Assembly: GCF_014650895.1 (NCBI RefSeq)
Contig: NZ_BMVV01000003.1
Span: 434,001-498,000 of the forward strand
Direction of reading: 5' to 3'
Length of the DNA: 64,000 nucleotides
From: Streptomyces omiyaensis
GTDB taxonomy: Bacteria > Actinomycetota > Actinomycetes > Streptomycetales > Streptomycetaceae
Below are positions 9,387 to 22,525 of this stretch, in pieces. How positions within the stretch are numbered: position 1 is the first letter of the stretch; each line of letters starts with the position of its first letter. The notes beneath the pieces are model-generated. The model was not told where the DNA came from. It did no database searches and saw nothing but the letters and a program-made list of their open reading frames with translations. A program made the position numbers and the translations under genes.

Positions 9387-9537
9387 CGAGATCCCCTCCG
9401 CGGGTGGGCTGCCGGCGAGGGCCGACCATAGCTGACGGTGCGTCAGATGGGAACGGTCCCGGCGCCCCGCCGACCCGCGACCCACGCTGCGTGCGTACTG
9501 CGTCACCGGGCCACTCGTGGCCGATACTGGAGCGGTT

Positions 9538-10764
9538 ATGGAACTCATCCTTGCTGTAGTCATCGCTCTGGTCGTCGCGGTCGCCGTGACCAGCGGGCTC
9601 GTGATCAGCGGTCGCAAGAAGAAGCAGCTGCCGCCGGCCGAACCGCCGTCCACCACGCCGACCGTCACCGCTCCGCCCGCCGAGCCGCACGTCGGCGACG
9701 AGGCGGAGACACCGCGGGAAGAACCACGCCGCACCATCGAGGAGGTCGGCCTCCCGACCGCCGAGGAGGCGGTCGAGACCCCCGCCGCCATCGAGGACCC
9801 GGTGGTCGCCGAGGCGCCCCCGGCGCCCGGGATCGAGGTCCCCGAGCCCACCGCCGGACGCCTCGTCCGGCTCCGCGCCCGGCTCGCCCGCTCCCAGAAC
9901 TCCCTGGGCAAGGGGCTGCTGACCCTGCTCTCCCGCGAGCACCTCGACGAGGACACCTGGGAGGAGATCGAGGAGACCCTCCTCACCGCCGACGTCGGCG
10001 TCGCCCCCACCCAGGAGCTGGTCGACCGGCTCCGCGAGCGCGTCAGGGTGCTCGGCACCCGCACCCCCGACGAGCTGCGCGCCCTGCTCCGCGAGGAGCT
10101 CGTCGCCCTCCTGGGCGACTACGACCGCACCGTGCACACCGAGAGCCCCCAGGACGTCCCCGGCGTCGTCATGGTCGTCGGCGTCAACGGCACCGGCAAG
10201 ACCACCACCACCGGCAAGCTCGCCCGCGTCCTGGTCGCCGACGGCAAGTCCGTCGTCCTCGGTGCCGCCGACACCTTCCGCGCCGCCGCCGCCGACCAGC
10301 TCCAGACCTGGGGCGACCGCGTGGGCGCCCGGACCGTCCGCGGCCCCGAGGGCGGCGACCCGGCCTCGATCGCGTACGACGCGGTCAAGGAGGGCATCGC
10401 CGAGAAGGCCGACGTCGTCCTCGTCGACACCGCCGGCCGCCTGCACACCAAGACCGGCCTCATGGACGAGCTCGGCAAGGTCAAGCGGGTCGTCGAGAAG
10501 CACGGCCCGCTCGACGAGATCCTCCTCGTCCTCGACGCCACCACCGGACAGAACGGCCTCATCCAGGCCCGCGTCTTCGCCGAGGTCGTCGACATCACCG
10601 GCATCGTCCTGACCAAGCTCGACGGCACCGCCAAGGGCGGCATCGTCGTCGCCGTCCAGCGCGAGCTCGGCGTCCCCGTCAAGCTCGTCGGCCTCGGCGA
10701 GGGCCCGGACGACCTGGCCCCCTTCGAGCCCGCCGCCTTCGTCGACGCCCTGATCGGCGACTGA
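9538..10764 (+). CDS. ftsY: Signal recognition particle receptor FtsY
   Basis: The protein has 408 residues. FtsY docks ribosome-SRP complexes at the membrane through paired GTPase domains with Ffh. The N-terminus is a membrane segment (about residues 1-22), then KKK, then an acidic Pro/Glu-rich A region to about 110. The N and G domains follow. G1 is GVNGTGKTT at residues 215-223, with DTAGR near residue 298 and TKLDGTAKGG as the G4 region. The ATG at 9538 follows GGAG; an upstream GTG at 9517 would only add seven residues. It lies 7 kb from its partner ffh. A perfect terminator closes the gene. Confidence 0.97.
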   Translation: MELILAVVIALVVAVAVTSGLVISGRKKKQLPPAEPPSTTPTVTAPPAEPHVGDEAETPREEPRRTIEEVGLPTAEEAVETPAAIEDPVVAEAPPAPGIEVPEPTAGRLVRLRARLARSQNSLGKGLLTLLSREHLDEDTWEEIEETLLTADVGVAPTQELVDRLRERVRVLGTRTPDELRALLREELVALLGDYDRTVHTESPQDVPGVVMVVGVNGTGKTTTTGKLARVLVADGKSVVLGAADTFRAAAADQLQTWGDRVGARTVRGPEGGDPASIAYDAVKEGIAEKADVVLVDTAGRLHTKTGLMDELGKVKRVVEKHGPLDEILLVLDATTGQNGLIQARVFAEVVDITGIVLTKLDGTAKGGIVVAVQRELGVPVKLVGLGEGPDDLAPFEPAAFVDALIGD

Positions 10765-10783
10765 CCTCCGCGACGGCACAGGA

Positions 10784-10815
10784 AAGGGCCCCCGCCGACC
10801 ACGGCGGGGGCCCTT
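10784..10815 (+). terminator. Bidirectional terminator between ftsY and the Prim-Pol-like gene
   Basis: The arms at 10784-10797 and 10802-10815 are perfect 14-base inverted repeats around a four-base loop. On the plus strand the stem ends in CTTC. It lies between two convergent genes, so it can serve both. Confidence 0.85.
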
Positions 10816-10830
10816 CGCGTACGCCACCGG

Positions 10831-11484
10831 TCAGGCGTGCGTCCGATGGCACATGTACGCCAGCGTGCCGAGCAGCAGCCGGGCCTGCGGCGGCGCCCCC
10901 GCCGTGTCCAGCGTCGGCGGCCGCAGCCAGCGCACCGGACCCGACCCGCCCAGGTTCGACGGGGGAGCGGTGATGTGGCTGCCCGGCCCCAGACAGTGCA
11001 GGTCCAGGTCCGCGTCGTCCCAGCCCATCCGGTACAGCAGCCGGGGCAGCTCCTCCGCCGCGCCCGGCGCCACCAGGAACTGGGCCCGGCCGGTCGGCGT
11101 CGCGCAGACCGGACCCAGCGGGAGCCCCATCCGCTCCATCCGGACCAGCGCCCGGCGGCCCGCCGCCTCGGCCACCTCGATCACGTCGAAGGCGCGGCCC
11201 ACCGGCAGCAGCAGCGCCGCCCCGGGGTACTCCGACCATGCCTTCGTCGCGTCGTCGAGCGCCGCTCCCGCCGGGACGGGCGAAGCGAACGGGAGGGGAT
11301 GGGCGCCCGGAGCCGCGCAGGCCCGGTCGCCGCAGGAGCACTGGCCGTTGACGGCCCGCGCGCCGGGCTGGACGTCCCAGCCCCAGAGTCCGGTGTACTC
11401 GGCCACCGCGGTGCACTCGGTGGTGCGTGCGCGGCGCCGTGAGCCGGACCGCATCTCGCGGATGCCGCCGATCGTGAAGCCCAT
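10831..11484 (-). CDS. Prim-Pol-like (bifunctional DNA primase/polymerase family) protein, probably without polymerase activity
   Basis: The protein has 217 residues. The N-terminal half looks like the archaeo-eukaryotic primase/polymerase domain: a Trp-containing GLWGWDVQPGARAV segment, the CSCGDRACAAPGAHPL cysteine cluster and a WSEYPGAALLLPVGRAFDVIEV core. In active relatives the strand after the core ends in two aspartates (hydrophobic-D-hydrophobic-D). Here it reads VIEVAEAAG, so the first is glutamate and the second is lost. The C-terminal part continues with a PPSNLGG stretch and shows no helicase domain. It is therefore probably a single-domain, catalytically impaired relative. It is divergent from nsdA, with 439 bases between them. 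Function unknown. Confidence 0.7.
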   Translation of the reverse strand: MGFTIGGIREMRSGSRRRARTTECTAVAEYTGLWGWDVQPGARAVNGQCSCGDRACAAPGAHPLPFASPVPAGAALDDATKAWSEYPGAALLLPVGRAFDVIEVAEAAGRRALVRMERMGLPLGPVCATPTGRAQFLVAPGAAEELPRLLYRMGWDDADLDLHCLGPGSHITAPPSNLGGSGPVRWLRPPTLDTAGAPPQARLLLGTLAYMCHRTHA

Positions 11485-11923
11485 GCCCCCTCCAACGGGT
11501 CGGACGCGCCGGTGGTTACGACCCGGAACACATGCGTCACGCTCGGTGACGCCCTGCCCGGGACTCGTCGCCCGGGGTGGCGCACGGTCGTGAACGGGGT
11601 GGTGCGCACGGTGGCGCGCGCCTCTTCGCGCTTCCGTCCGCCGACTCCGGGTCGTCGCATGTCAAGTGAATCGTGTGCGACGCCAAGGGAGTTCATTCGA
11701 AGGGGTGGCGAATGGTGGCGTTTCTTGAAACGCCCTCACCGTGGGGGTGATCGTAGGATTACTTTCGGTACCCGAACCCCCGGAGGGGCTTGCGCGGGCG
11801 GGTATGCCGGAGGCAACCCGGTTTCCCGTTCGAAGGAGTCGGAACACCGGGCGGAGCGCGGCCGGACACGGCATTCTGATAGGGGTTCGCACGACAGGCA
11901 ATCAGGTGGATGGGGGCGTTCCA
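11485..11923 (+). other. Intergenic region between Prim-Pol-like gene and nsdA
   Basis: This 439-base divergent region has no convincing gene. Its most ordered element is the inverted repeat GGCGTTTC-TT-GAAACGCC at 11717-11734, annotated separately. Several short frames cross it, one of them in frame with nsdA from 11741, but codon bias drops sharply before about 11924. Promoters for both flanking genes should lie here; I could not assign clear -35 and -10 pairs. Confidence 0.5.
11717..11734. repeat. Inverted repeat upstream of nsdA, possible operator
   Basis: Eight-base arms GGCGTTTC and GAAACGCC are separated by TT. The element lies about 190 bases before the nsdA start. An 18-base dyad with a two-base centre is typical of a dimeric repressor site and too short-looped for a stable hairpin. 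Which protein binds is unknown. Confidence 0.45.
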
Positions 11924-15434
<3,511 letters not shown>

Positions 15435-15447
15435 GAGCAGCACCCCG

Positions 15448-15526
15448 GGGGGTACGGCTCCGAGGGGGACGGCTTCCCCGGGGTACGGCCTCCGGCCCGG
15501 AGGCCGCACCCCGGAGCCGTACCCCC
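15448..15526 (+). terminator. Nested inverted repeats between glnK and glnD (attenuator candidate)
   Basis: A perfect 15-base outer pair (15448-15462 with 15512-15526) encloses a second hairpin with arms 15480-15495 and 15497-15512 (one mismatch, very short loop). The two hairpins share bases around 15512, so they can be alternative folds. The element starts 14 bases after the glnK stop and could reduce read-through into glnD. Confidence 0.6.
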
Positions 15527-15559
15527 GCCCCACCGCCCCGCAGAGCGAAGGAGCCGCCG

Positions 15560-18007
15560 GTGACCACCCTCGAACCGCAGGACGCGACCGAAGCACAGGG
15601 ATCCGGCTACGCGGCGGCCCGGCTGCTCCTCCTCCAGGAGAAGGAGCGGACCGGGCCGTCCCGGCGTACCGCCCTCGCCCGCCTCACCGACGACTGGCTG
15701 GCCGCCCTCTTCGCCGCCGCCGCACCGCCCAGGGGGGTCGCCCTCGTCGCCGTCGGCGGCTACGGCCGCGCCGAACTCTCCCCGCGCAGCGACCTCGACC
15801 TCCTCCTGCTCCACGACGGCAGCGCCCCCGGGGAGGCCGTCGCCGCCCTCGCCGACCGCATCTGGTACCCCGTCTGGGACCTCGGGATCGCGCTCGACCA
15901 CTCGGTCCGCACCCCCGCCCAGGCCCGCGCCACCGCCGCCGAGGACCTCAAGGTCCAGCTCGGCCTCCTCGACGCCCGCCCGCTCGCCGGCGACACCGCC
16001 CTCGCCGCCTCCCTGCGCTCCACCGTCCTCGCCGACTGGCGCAACCAGGCCGTCCGCCGCCTCCCCGAACTCGCCGAGCTCTGCCGCGACCGCGCCGAGC
16101 GCGCCGGCGAGCTCCGCTTCCTCCTCGAACCGGACCTCAAGGAGGCCCGCGGCGGCCTCCGCGACGTCCAGGCCCTGCGCGCCGTCGCCGCCTCCTGGCT
16201 CGCCGACGCCCCCCGCGACGGCCTCGACACCGCCCGCCGCCGCCTCCTCGACGCCCGCGACGCCCTCCACCTCGCCACCGGCCGCGCCACCGACCGCCTC
16301 GCCCTCCAGGAACAGGACGCCGTCGCCCGGGAACTCGGCCTCCTCGACGCCGACACCCTGCTCCGCGAGGTGTACGAGGCCGCCGGCATCGTCACGTACG
16401 CCTCCGACGTCACCTGGCGCGAGGTCGGCCGCGTCCTCAAGGCGCGGTCCGCCCGCCCCCGGCTCCGCACCCTCCTCGGCGGCCGCTCCGGCGACCGGAA
16501 ACAGCCCGTCGAGCGCACCCCGCTCGCCGAGGGCGTCGTCGAGATGGACGGCGAGGCCGTCCTCGCCCTCTCCGCCCGCCCCGAACGGGATCCGGCCCTC
16601 CCGCTCCGCGCCGCCGCCGCGGCCGCCCAGCACGGACTGCCGCTCTCCCCGCACGCCGTCCGCCGGCTCGCCGCCGCGGCCAAGGCGCTGCCCGTCCCCT
16701 GGCCCGCCGAGGCCCGCGAGGCCCTCGTCACCCTCCTCGGCGCCGGCTCCTCCGCGGTCCCCGTCTGGGAGGCCCTGGAGGCCGAGGGGATCGTCACCCG
16801 CCTCCTGCCCGACTGGGAGCGCGTCCGCCACCGCCCCCAGCGCAACCCGGTCCACACCTGGACCGTCGACCGCCACCTCGTCGAGACCGCCGTCCGCGCC
16901 GCCTCCCTCACCCGCCGCGTCGGCCGCCCCGACCTCCTCCTCGTCGCCGCCCTCCTCCATGACATCGGCAAGGGCTGGCCCGGCGACCACTCCGTCGCCG
17001 GCGAGACCATCGCCCGCGACCTCGCCGCCCGCATGGGATTCGACCGCACCGACACCGCCACCCTCGCCACCGTCGTCCGCCACCACCTCCTCCTCGTCGA
17101 CACCGCCACCCGCCGCGACCTCGACGACCCCGCCACCGTCCAGTCCGTCGCCGCCGCCGTCGGCACCGTCGGCACCCTCGAACTCCTCCACGCCCTCACC
17201 GAGGCCGACGCCCTCGCCACCGGCCCCGCCGCCTGGTCCGCCTGGCGCGCCTCCCTCGTCGCCGACCTCGTCAAACGCGTCACCGGCGTCCTCGCCGGCG
17301 AGCCCCTGCCCGACCCCGAGGCCGCCGCGCCCAGCGCCGAACAGGAACGCCTCGCCGTCGAGGCGCTGCGCACCGGCGAACCCGTCCTCGCCCTCCACGC
17401 CCGCGACGAGCAGCCCCTCGACCCCGACGAGCCCGAACCCGTCGGCGTCGAGCTGCTCATCGCCCTCCCCGACCAGCCCGGCGTCCTGCCCGCCGTCGCC
17501 GGCGTCCTCGCCCTCCACCGGCTGACCGTCCGCGCCGCCGACCTGCGCGCCGTCGACCTCCCCACCGAGCTCGGCTCCGGCTCCGTCCTCGTCCTCGACT
17601 GGCGGGTCGCCGCCGAGTACGGCGCCCTGCCCCAGGGCCACCGGCTCCGTGCCGACCTGCTGCGCGCCCTCGACGGCTCCCTCGACATCCCGGCCCGCCT
17701 CGCCGAGCGCGAGGCGGCCTACCCGCGCCGCCGCGGCGTCCCGGCCCCGCCGCCCCGGGTCACCGTCGCCCCCGCCGAGTCCCGCCTCGCCACCGTCCTG
17801 GAGGTCCGCGCCCAGGACGCCCCCGGCCTGCTCCACCGGATCGGCCGCGCCCTGGAGGGCGCGGCGGTGCGGGTCCGCAGCGCCCACGTCTCCACCCTCG
17901 GCGCCAACGCCGTCGACACCCTCTACGTGACCCGCCCGGACGGCTCCCTCCTCCCGGACGAGGAGGCGATCGACCTGGCCCGGACGCTGGAGGAGGCGCT
18001 GGGCTGA
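15560..18007 (+). CDS. glnD: PII-modifying nucleotidyltransferase GlnD
   Basis: The protein has 815 residues. It modifies and demodifies the PII protein; in Streptomyces the modification is reported to be adenylylation rather than uridylylation. The nucleotidyltransferase core is at about residues 60-86 (VGGYGRAELSPRSDLDLLLL), with the two metal-binding Asp residues. The HD domain that removes the group shows HDIGKGWPGDHS near 468. Two ACT domains follow at about 625-680 and 745-800 and would sense glutamine. The GTG at 15560 follows GAAGGAG. It is the third gene of the amtB operon, behind an attenuator-like repeat. Confidence 0.95.
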   Translation: MTTLEPQDATEAQGSGYAAARLLLLQEKERTGPSRRTALARLTDDWLAALFAAAAPPRGVALVAVGGYGRAELSPRSDLDLLLLHDGSAPGEAVAALADRIWYPVWDLGIALDHSVRTPAQARATAAEDLKVQLGLLDARPLAGDTALAASLRSTVLADWRNQAVRRLPELAELCRDRAERAGELRFLLEPDLKEARGGLRDVQALRAVAASWLADAPRDGLDTARRRLLDARDALHLATGRATDRLALQEQDAVARELGLLDADTLLREVYEAAGIVTYASDVTWREVGRVLKARSARPRLRTLLGGRSGDRKQPVERTPLAEGVVEMDGEAVLALSARPERDPALPLRAAAAAAQHGLPLSPHAVRRLAAAAKALPVPWPAEAREALVTLLGAGSSAVPVWEALEAEGIVTRLLPDWERVRHRPQRNPVHTWTVDRHLVETAVRAASLTRRVGRPDLLLVAALLHDIGKGWPGDHSVAGETIARDLAARMGFDRTDTATLATVVRHHLLLVDTATRRDLDDPATVQSVAAAVGTVGTLELLHALTEADALATGPAAWSAWRASLVADLVKRVTGVLAGEPLPDPEAAAPSAEQERLAVEALRTGEPVLALHARDEQPLDPDEPEPVGVELLIALPDQPGVLPAVAGVLALHRLTVRAADLRAVDLPTELGSGSVLVLDWRVAAEYGALPQGHRLRADLLRALDGSLDIPARLAEREAAYPRRRGVPAPPPRVTVAPAESRLATVLEVRAQDAPGLLHRIGRALEGAAVRVRSAHVSTLGANAVDTLYVTRPDGSLLPDEEAIDLARTLEEALG

Positions 18008-18135
18008 CGCGCGCCGGCCCCGTCCCCGTCCCCGTCCCGTGCCCCGGATCGGGCGGGCGGGGCCACACTCCGCGGACGGCCCGATACCCTGGAGGGCAAT
18101 CCGACCGCCCACGACACCGAGGATCCGCGACCGCC

Positions 18136-19689
18136 GTGTTCGATACCCTCTCCGACCGCCTTGCAGCGACCTTCAAGAACCTCCGCGGCAAGGGCCGTCT
18201 GTCCGAGGCGGACATCGACGCCACCGCACGCGAGATCCGGATCGCCCTGCTCGAAGCGGACGTGGCCCTTCCGGTCGTCCGCTCCTTCATCAAGCAGGTC
18301 AAGGAGCGCGCCACCGGCGTCGAGGTCTCCCAGGCCCTCAACCCGGCCCAGCAGGTCATCAAGATCGTCAACGAGGAGCTCATCGGCATCCTCGGCGGCG
18401 AGACCCGCCGGCTGCGGTTCGCCAAGACCGCGCCCACCGTGATCATGCTCGCCGGTCTTCAGGGCGCCGGTAAGACCACCCTCGCCGGAAAGCTCGGCCT
18501 CTGGCTGAAGGGGCAGGGCCACTCGCCGCTGCTCGTCGCCTGCGACCTCCAGCGCCCCAACGCCGTCAACCAGCTCTCGGTCGTCGCCGACCGCGCCGGC
18601 GTCGCCTTCTACGGCCCGCAGCCGGGCAACGGCGTGGGCGACCCGGTCCAGGTCGCCAAGGACTCCGTCGAGTACGCGCGGACCAAGCTCTACGACGTCG
18701 TCGTCGTCGACACCGCCGGCCGCCTCGGCATCGACCAGGAACTGATGCAGCAGGCCGCGGACATCCGCGACGCCGTCAGCCCCGACGAGATCCTCTTCGT
18801 CGTCGACGCCATGATCGGTCAGGACGCGGTCAACACCGCCGAGGCCTTCCGCGACGGCGTCGGCTTCGACGGCGTCGTCCTCTCCAAGCTCGACGGCGAC
18901 GCCCGCGGTGGTGCCGCGCTCTCCATCGCGCACGTCACCGGCAAGCAGATCATGTTCGCCTCCAACGGCGAGAAGCTGGACGAGTTCGACGCGTTCCACC
19001 CGGACCGCATGGCGTCCCGCATCCTCGGCATGGGCGACATGCTGTCGCTCATCGAGAAGGCCCAGCAGACCTTCGACGAGGAAGAGGCCGCCAAGATGGC
19101 CTCGAAGCTCGCGTCGAAGAAGGGCCAGGACTTCACCCTGGACGACTTCCTCGCCCAGATGGAGCAGGTCCGCAAGATGGGCTCCATCAGCAAGCTCCTC
19201 GGCATGCTGCCCGGCATGGGGCAGATGAAGGAGCAGATCGCCAACATCGACGAGCGGGACGTGGACCGCACCGCCGCCATCATCAAGTCGATGACCCCGG
19301 CCGAGCGCCAGGACCCGACCCTCATCAACGGCTCCCGCCGCGCCCGTATCGCCAAGGGCTCCGGCGTCGAGGTCAGCGCCGTGAAGGGCCTGGTCGAGCG
19401 GTTCTTCGAGGCCCGCAAGATGATGTCCCGCATGGCCCAGGGCGGCGGCCTGCCCGGCATGCCCGGCATCCCGGGCATGGGCGGCGGCCCCGGCCGGCAG
19501 AAGAAGCAGATCAAGCAGGCCAAGGGCAAGCGCAAGAGCGGCAACCCGATGAAGCGGAAGGCCGAGGAGCAGGCCGCCCAGCAGAAGCGGGAGCAGGCCC
19601 AGCAGGGCGGCGCCTTCGGGCTGCCGGGCGCCGGCCAGGGCCCGCAGGACTTCGAGCTGCCGGACGAGTTCAAGAAGTTCATGGGCTGA
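18136..19689 (+). CDS. ffh: Signal recognition particle protein Ffh
   Basis: The protein has 517 residues. Ffh binds the 4.5S RNA and hydrophobic signal sequences and delivers ribosomes to FtsY. The NG domain has G1 GLQGAGKTT at residues 107-115, the DTAGRLGID box, and SKLDGDARGG as the closing loop. The M domain follows from about 300, with the methionine-rich KMGSISKLLGMLPGMGQM groove. The tail is rich in Gly, Met, Lys and Gln, longer than in Escherichia coli, as usual in actinobacteria. The GTG at 18136 gives the expected VFDTLSDRLAATFKNLRGKG start. A very strong hairpin ends the gene. Confidence 0.97.
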   Translation: MFDTLSDRLAATFKNLRGKGRLSEADIDATAREIRIALLEADVALPVVRSFIKQVKERATGVEVSQALNPAQQVIKIVNEELIGILGGETRRLRFAKTAPTVIMLAGLQGAGKTTLAGKLGLWLKGQGHSPLLVACDLQRPNAVNQLSVVADRAGVAFYGPQPGNGVGDPVQVAKDSVEYARTKLYDVVVVDTAGRLGIDQELMQQAADIRDAVSPDEILFVVDAMIGQDAVNTAEAFRDGVGFDGVVLSKLDGDARGGAALSIAHVTGKQIMFASNGEKLDEFDAFHPDRMASRILGMGDMLSLIEKAQQTFDEEEAAKMASKLASKKGQDFTLDDFLAQMEQVRKMGSISKLLGMLPGMGQMKEQIANIDERDVDRTAAIIKSMTPAERQDPTLINGSRRARIAKGSGVEVSAVKGLVERFFEARKMMSRMAQGGGLPGMPGIPGMGGGPGRQKKQIKQAKGKRKSGNPMKRKAEEQAAQQKREQAQQGGAFGLPGAGQGPQDFELPDEFKKFMG

Positions 19690-19706
19690 CGCCCGGAGGA
19701 CGCCCA

Positions 19707-19753
19707 CGAGGAGGGGCCCGGGACGGTGCGCAACCGTCCCGGGCCCCTCCTCG
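19707..19753 (+). terminator. Strong terminator after ffh
   Basis: The arms 19707-19727 and 19733-19753 are perfect 21-base inverted repeats with a five-base loop. There is no long T run, as is common in Streptomyces. It separates ffh from ftsH. Confidence 0.85.
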
Positions 19754-19830
19754 TCCGCCCGGCCCACCCGGAATGCCGCCTTCGTCACGATCTTCGATAC
19801 TGGGGCCACTGCCGCCCCGAGGAGAGCGAC

Positions 19831-21789
19831 GTGGCCAACCCCGTACCCCCGCGCGACCGGACCGACCAGCCCTGGCGCTCGGAAGGGGCACCGCCGCCCC
19901 CGCCGCAGAAGAAGAAGATGCCCGGCGGCTGGGGCAGCCTCGTCCTCACCGCGCTCGCCGTCTACCTCATCGCCAACCTCGTGCTGTCCTTCTTCAACGA
20001 GGGCGACGGGCCGACGATCTCGTACACCGAGTTCAGCAAGCAGGTCACCGCCGGGAACGTCACCAAGATCTACTCCAAGGGCGACGCCATCCAGGGCCAG
20101 CTGAAGGAGAAGCAGCCGGTCCCCGACGGCAAGGGCGACTACACCAAGTTCCAGACCCAGCGGCCCGCCTTCGCCGACGACGACCTGTGGGCGCAGCTCA
20201 CCCAGCAGAAGGTCACCGTCACCGCCGAGCCCGTGGTGCAGGAACGGTCCTTCCTCGCCAACCTCCTCCTCTCCCTCGCCCCGATGCTGCTCCTCGTCCT
20301 CCTCTGGGTCTTCATCGCCCGCCGGATGAGCGCCGGCATGGGCGGGGGAGGCGGCATGCTCGGCCGCAAGCAGCCGCCGAAACCGGTCGAGCTGGAGGGC
20401 GGCAAGCGCACCACCTTCGCCGACGTGGCCGGCATCGACGAGGTGGAGGGCGAGCTCAACGACGTCGTCGACTTCCTCAAGAACCCGCAGGCCTACCGCG
20501 AGATGGGCGCCAGGATGCCCCGCGGCGTCCTCCTCGCCGGTCCTCCCGGCACCGGCAAGACGCTCCTCGCGCGGGCCGTCGCGGGCGAGGCCGGAGTGCC
20601 CTTCTTCTCCGCCTCCGCCTCCGAGTTCATCGAGATGATCGTCGGCGTCGGCGCCTCCCGCGTCCGCGAACTCTTCGCCGAGGCCCGCAAGGTCGCCCCC
20701 GCGATCATCTTCATCGACGAGATCGACACCATCGGCCGCGCCCGCGGCGGCGGCTCCGGCATGGGCGGCCACGACGAACGCGAACAGACGCTCAACCAGA
20801 TCCTCACCGAGATGGACGGCTTCACCGGCTCCGAGGGCGTCATCGTCCTCGCCGCCACCAACCGCGCCGACGTCCTCGACCCCGCCCTCACCCGCCCCGG
20901 CCGCTTCGACCGGATCGTCCACGTCAACCCGCCCGACCGCGGCGGCCGCGAGGCCATCCTCAGGATCCACACCCGGCGGATCCCGCTCGCCAAGGACGTC
21001 GACCTGGAGCAGGTCGCCCGCACCACCCCCGGCATGACCGGCGCCGAACTCGCCAACCTCGCCAACGAGGCCGCCCTCCTCGCCGTCAAGCGCGAGCAGA
21101 AGTCCGTCACCCAGTCCGACCTCTCCGACGCCCTGGAGAAGGTCCAGCTCGGCGCCGAACGGCCCCTCGTCATGCCCGAGGAGGAGCGCCGCCGCACCGC
21201 GTACCACGAGAGCGGCCACGCCCTCCTCGGCATGCTCCAGCCCGGCGCCGACCCCGTCCGCAAGATCACCATCGTGCCGCGCGGCCGCGCCCTCGGCGTC
21301 ACCCTCTCCACCCCCGACGCCGACCGGTACGCCTACACCGAGGAGTACCTGCGCGGCCGGATCATCGGCGCCCTCGGGGGCATGGCGGCCGAGCAGGTCG
21401 TCTTCGGCGTCATCACCACCGGCGCCGAGAGCGACCTCGAACAGGTCACCAGCATCGCCCGCGGCATGGTCGGCCGCTGGGGCATGAGCGAGACCGTCGG
21501 CCGGCTCACCGCCATCCCGAGCGACGCCCAGCAGGCCTACGGGCTCTCCGCCGCCCCCGCCACCCTCGACACCGTCGACGCCGAGATGCGCCGGATCGTC
21601 GACGAGTGCTACGACGACGCCGTACGGCTCCTGAACGAGCACCGCGACAGGCTGGACGCCCTCTCCGCCGCCCTGCTGGCCGCCGAGACCCTCGAAGAGG
21701 ACGCGGCCTACCGGGCGGCCGGCATCGACCGCCCGGACCCGGACGCCCCCGAGCCCGGCGTCGGCCCCCGTCCGGAGGCGCCCGCCTGA
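19831..21789 (+). CDS. ftsH: Membrane AAA+ zinc protease, FtsH family (second copy type)
   Basis: The protein has 652 residues from a GTG at 19831; upstream in-frame codons cross the ffh terminator. A Pro/Lys N-tail precedes helix 1 (about 31-50). An outer domain with [13 protein letters not shown] follows, then helix 2 near 145-165. The AAA module shows Walker A GPPGTGKT, Walker B IIFIDEID, the SRH segment [19 protein letters not shown] and the pore region. The zinc site HESGH is at about residues 456-460. It degrades misfolded and short-lived membrane and cytosolic proteins. In Streptomyces the principal ftsH lies elsewhere beside folate genes, so this is most likely the paralogue called ftsH2. 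Confidence 0.93.
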   Translation: MANPVPPRDRTDQPWRSEGAPPPPPQKKKMPGGWGSLVLTALAVYLIANLVLSFFNEGDGPTISYTEFSKQVTAGNVTKIYSKGDAIQGQLKEKQPVPDGKGDYTKFQTQRPAFADDDLWAQLTQQKVTVTAEPVVQERSFLANLLLSLAPMLLLVLLWVFIARRMSAGMGGGGGMLGRKQPPKPVELEGGKRTTFADVAGIDEVEGELNDVVDFLKNPQAYREMGARMPRGVLLAGPPGTGKTLLARAVAGEAGVPFFSASASEFIEMIVGVGASRVRELFAEARKVAPAIIFIDEIDTIGRARGGGSGMGGHDEREQTLNQILTEMDGFTGSEGVIVLAATNRADVLDPALTRPGRFDRIVHVNPPDRGGREAILRIHTRRIPLAKDVDLEQVARTTPGMTGAELANLANEAALLAVKREQKSVTQSDLSDALEKVQLGAERPLVMPEEERRRTAYHESGHALLGMLQPGADPVRKITIVPRGRALGVTLSTPDADRYAYTEEYLRGRIIGALGGMAAEQVVFGVITTGAESDLEQVTSIARGMVGRWGMSETVGRLTAIPSDAQQAYGLSAAPATLDTVDAEMRRIVDECYDDAVRLLNEHRDRLDALSAALLAAETLEEDAAYRAAGIDRPDPDAPEPGVGPRPEAPA

Positions 21790-21799
21790 GCCCGGACCG

Positions 21800-22525
21800 C
21801 TAGACCACGCGCGCGACCACGTACCGGAAGACGTTCGGCATCCACACCGTGCCGTCGGCGCGCCGGTACGGGGCCAGCGCCTCCTCGATCTCCTTCTCCA
21901 CCTGCGAGGGGCCGGCGGCCCGCACGGCCGCGTCGAAGGCGCCGGTGGAGAGCAGCCCGCGCACCGCGCTGCCCTCGTCCGCGTAGCCGAACGGGCAGGC
22001 CACCCGCCCCGAGCCGACCGGCCGCAGGCCGGCCCGGACGGCGAGCGCGGCCAGGTCGGTACGGGGGGAGGGGCGGCGGTCGGCGAGCCGGTCCGCGAGC
22101 CGCAGCAGCGGCTCCGTCGCGCACCGCTCCGGCGGTCCCCAGCCGGCCAGCACGACCGCCGTGCCGGGTTGGGCCGCCCGGGTGAGGTCGGCCGGCCCGA
22201 AGGCCGTGCGGTCGGCCGCGTGGAAGGCGGTGACCACGTCGTACGGACCGTCGCCGGGCACCTCGGGGGCGACCGTCACGGACTCGGGGAGACGGGCCCT
22301 GGCGAGCTCCACGCGCGCGTGGTCCCGTTCCGCCCCGGTGGCCGAGGCGCCCCGGGCCGCCGCCATCAGCAGGGCCAGGCCGGTGCCGCAGTCCAGGCCG
22401 AGCAGGCGGGTTCCCGGGCCGACGCCGAGGCGTTCGTAGGCCGCCTCGTAGAGCGGGACGAGCATCCGCTCCTGGATCTCGGCCCAGTCGCGCGCGGGGT
22501 GGTGCGGGACGAGCGTAGGTGTCAT
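21800..22525 (-). CDS. Class I SAM-dependent methyltransferase-like protein
   Basis: The protein has 241 residues from an ATG at 22525. The N-terminal region VGPGTRLLGLDCGTGLALLMAAARG is a Rossmann motif I for S-adenosylmethionine, followed by TGAERDHARVELARARLP as motif II. The C-terminal third (ADEGSAVRGLLSTG, then a DGTVWMPNVFRYVVA end) is typical of small-molecule methyltransferases. The substrate is unknown. It converges on ftsH with a ten-base gap and is divergent from the SprT-like gene. Confidence 0.78.
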   Translation of the reverse strand: MTPTLVPHHPARDWAEIQERMLVPLYEAAYERLGVGPGTRLLGLDCGTGLALLMAAARGASATGAERDHARVELARARLPESVTVAPEVPGDGPYDVVTAFHAADRTAFGPADLTRAAQPGTAVVLAGWGPPERCATEPLLRLADRLADRRPSPRTDLAALAVRAGLRPVGSGRVACPFGYADEGSAVRGLLSTGAFDAAVRAAGPSQVEKEIEEALAPYRRADGTVWMPNVFRYVVARVV

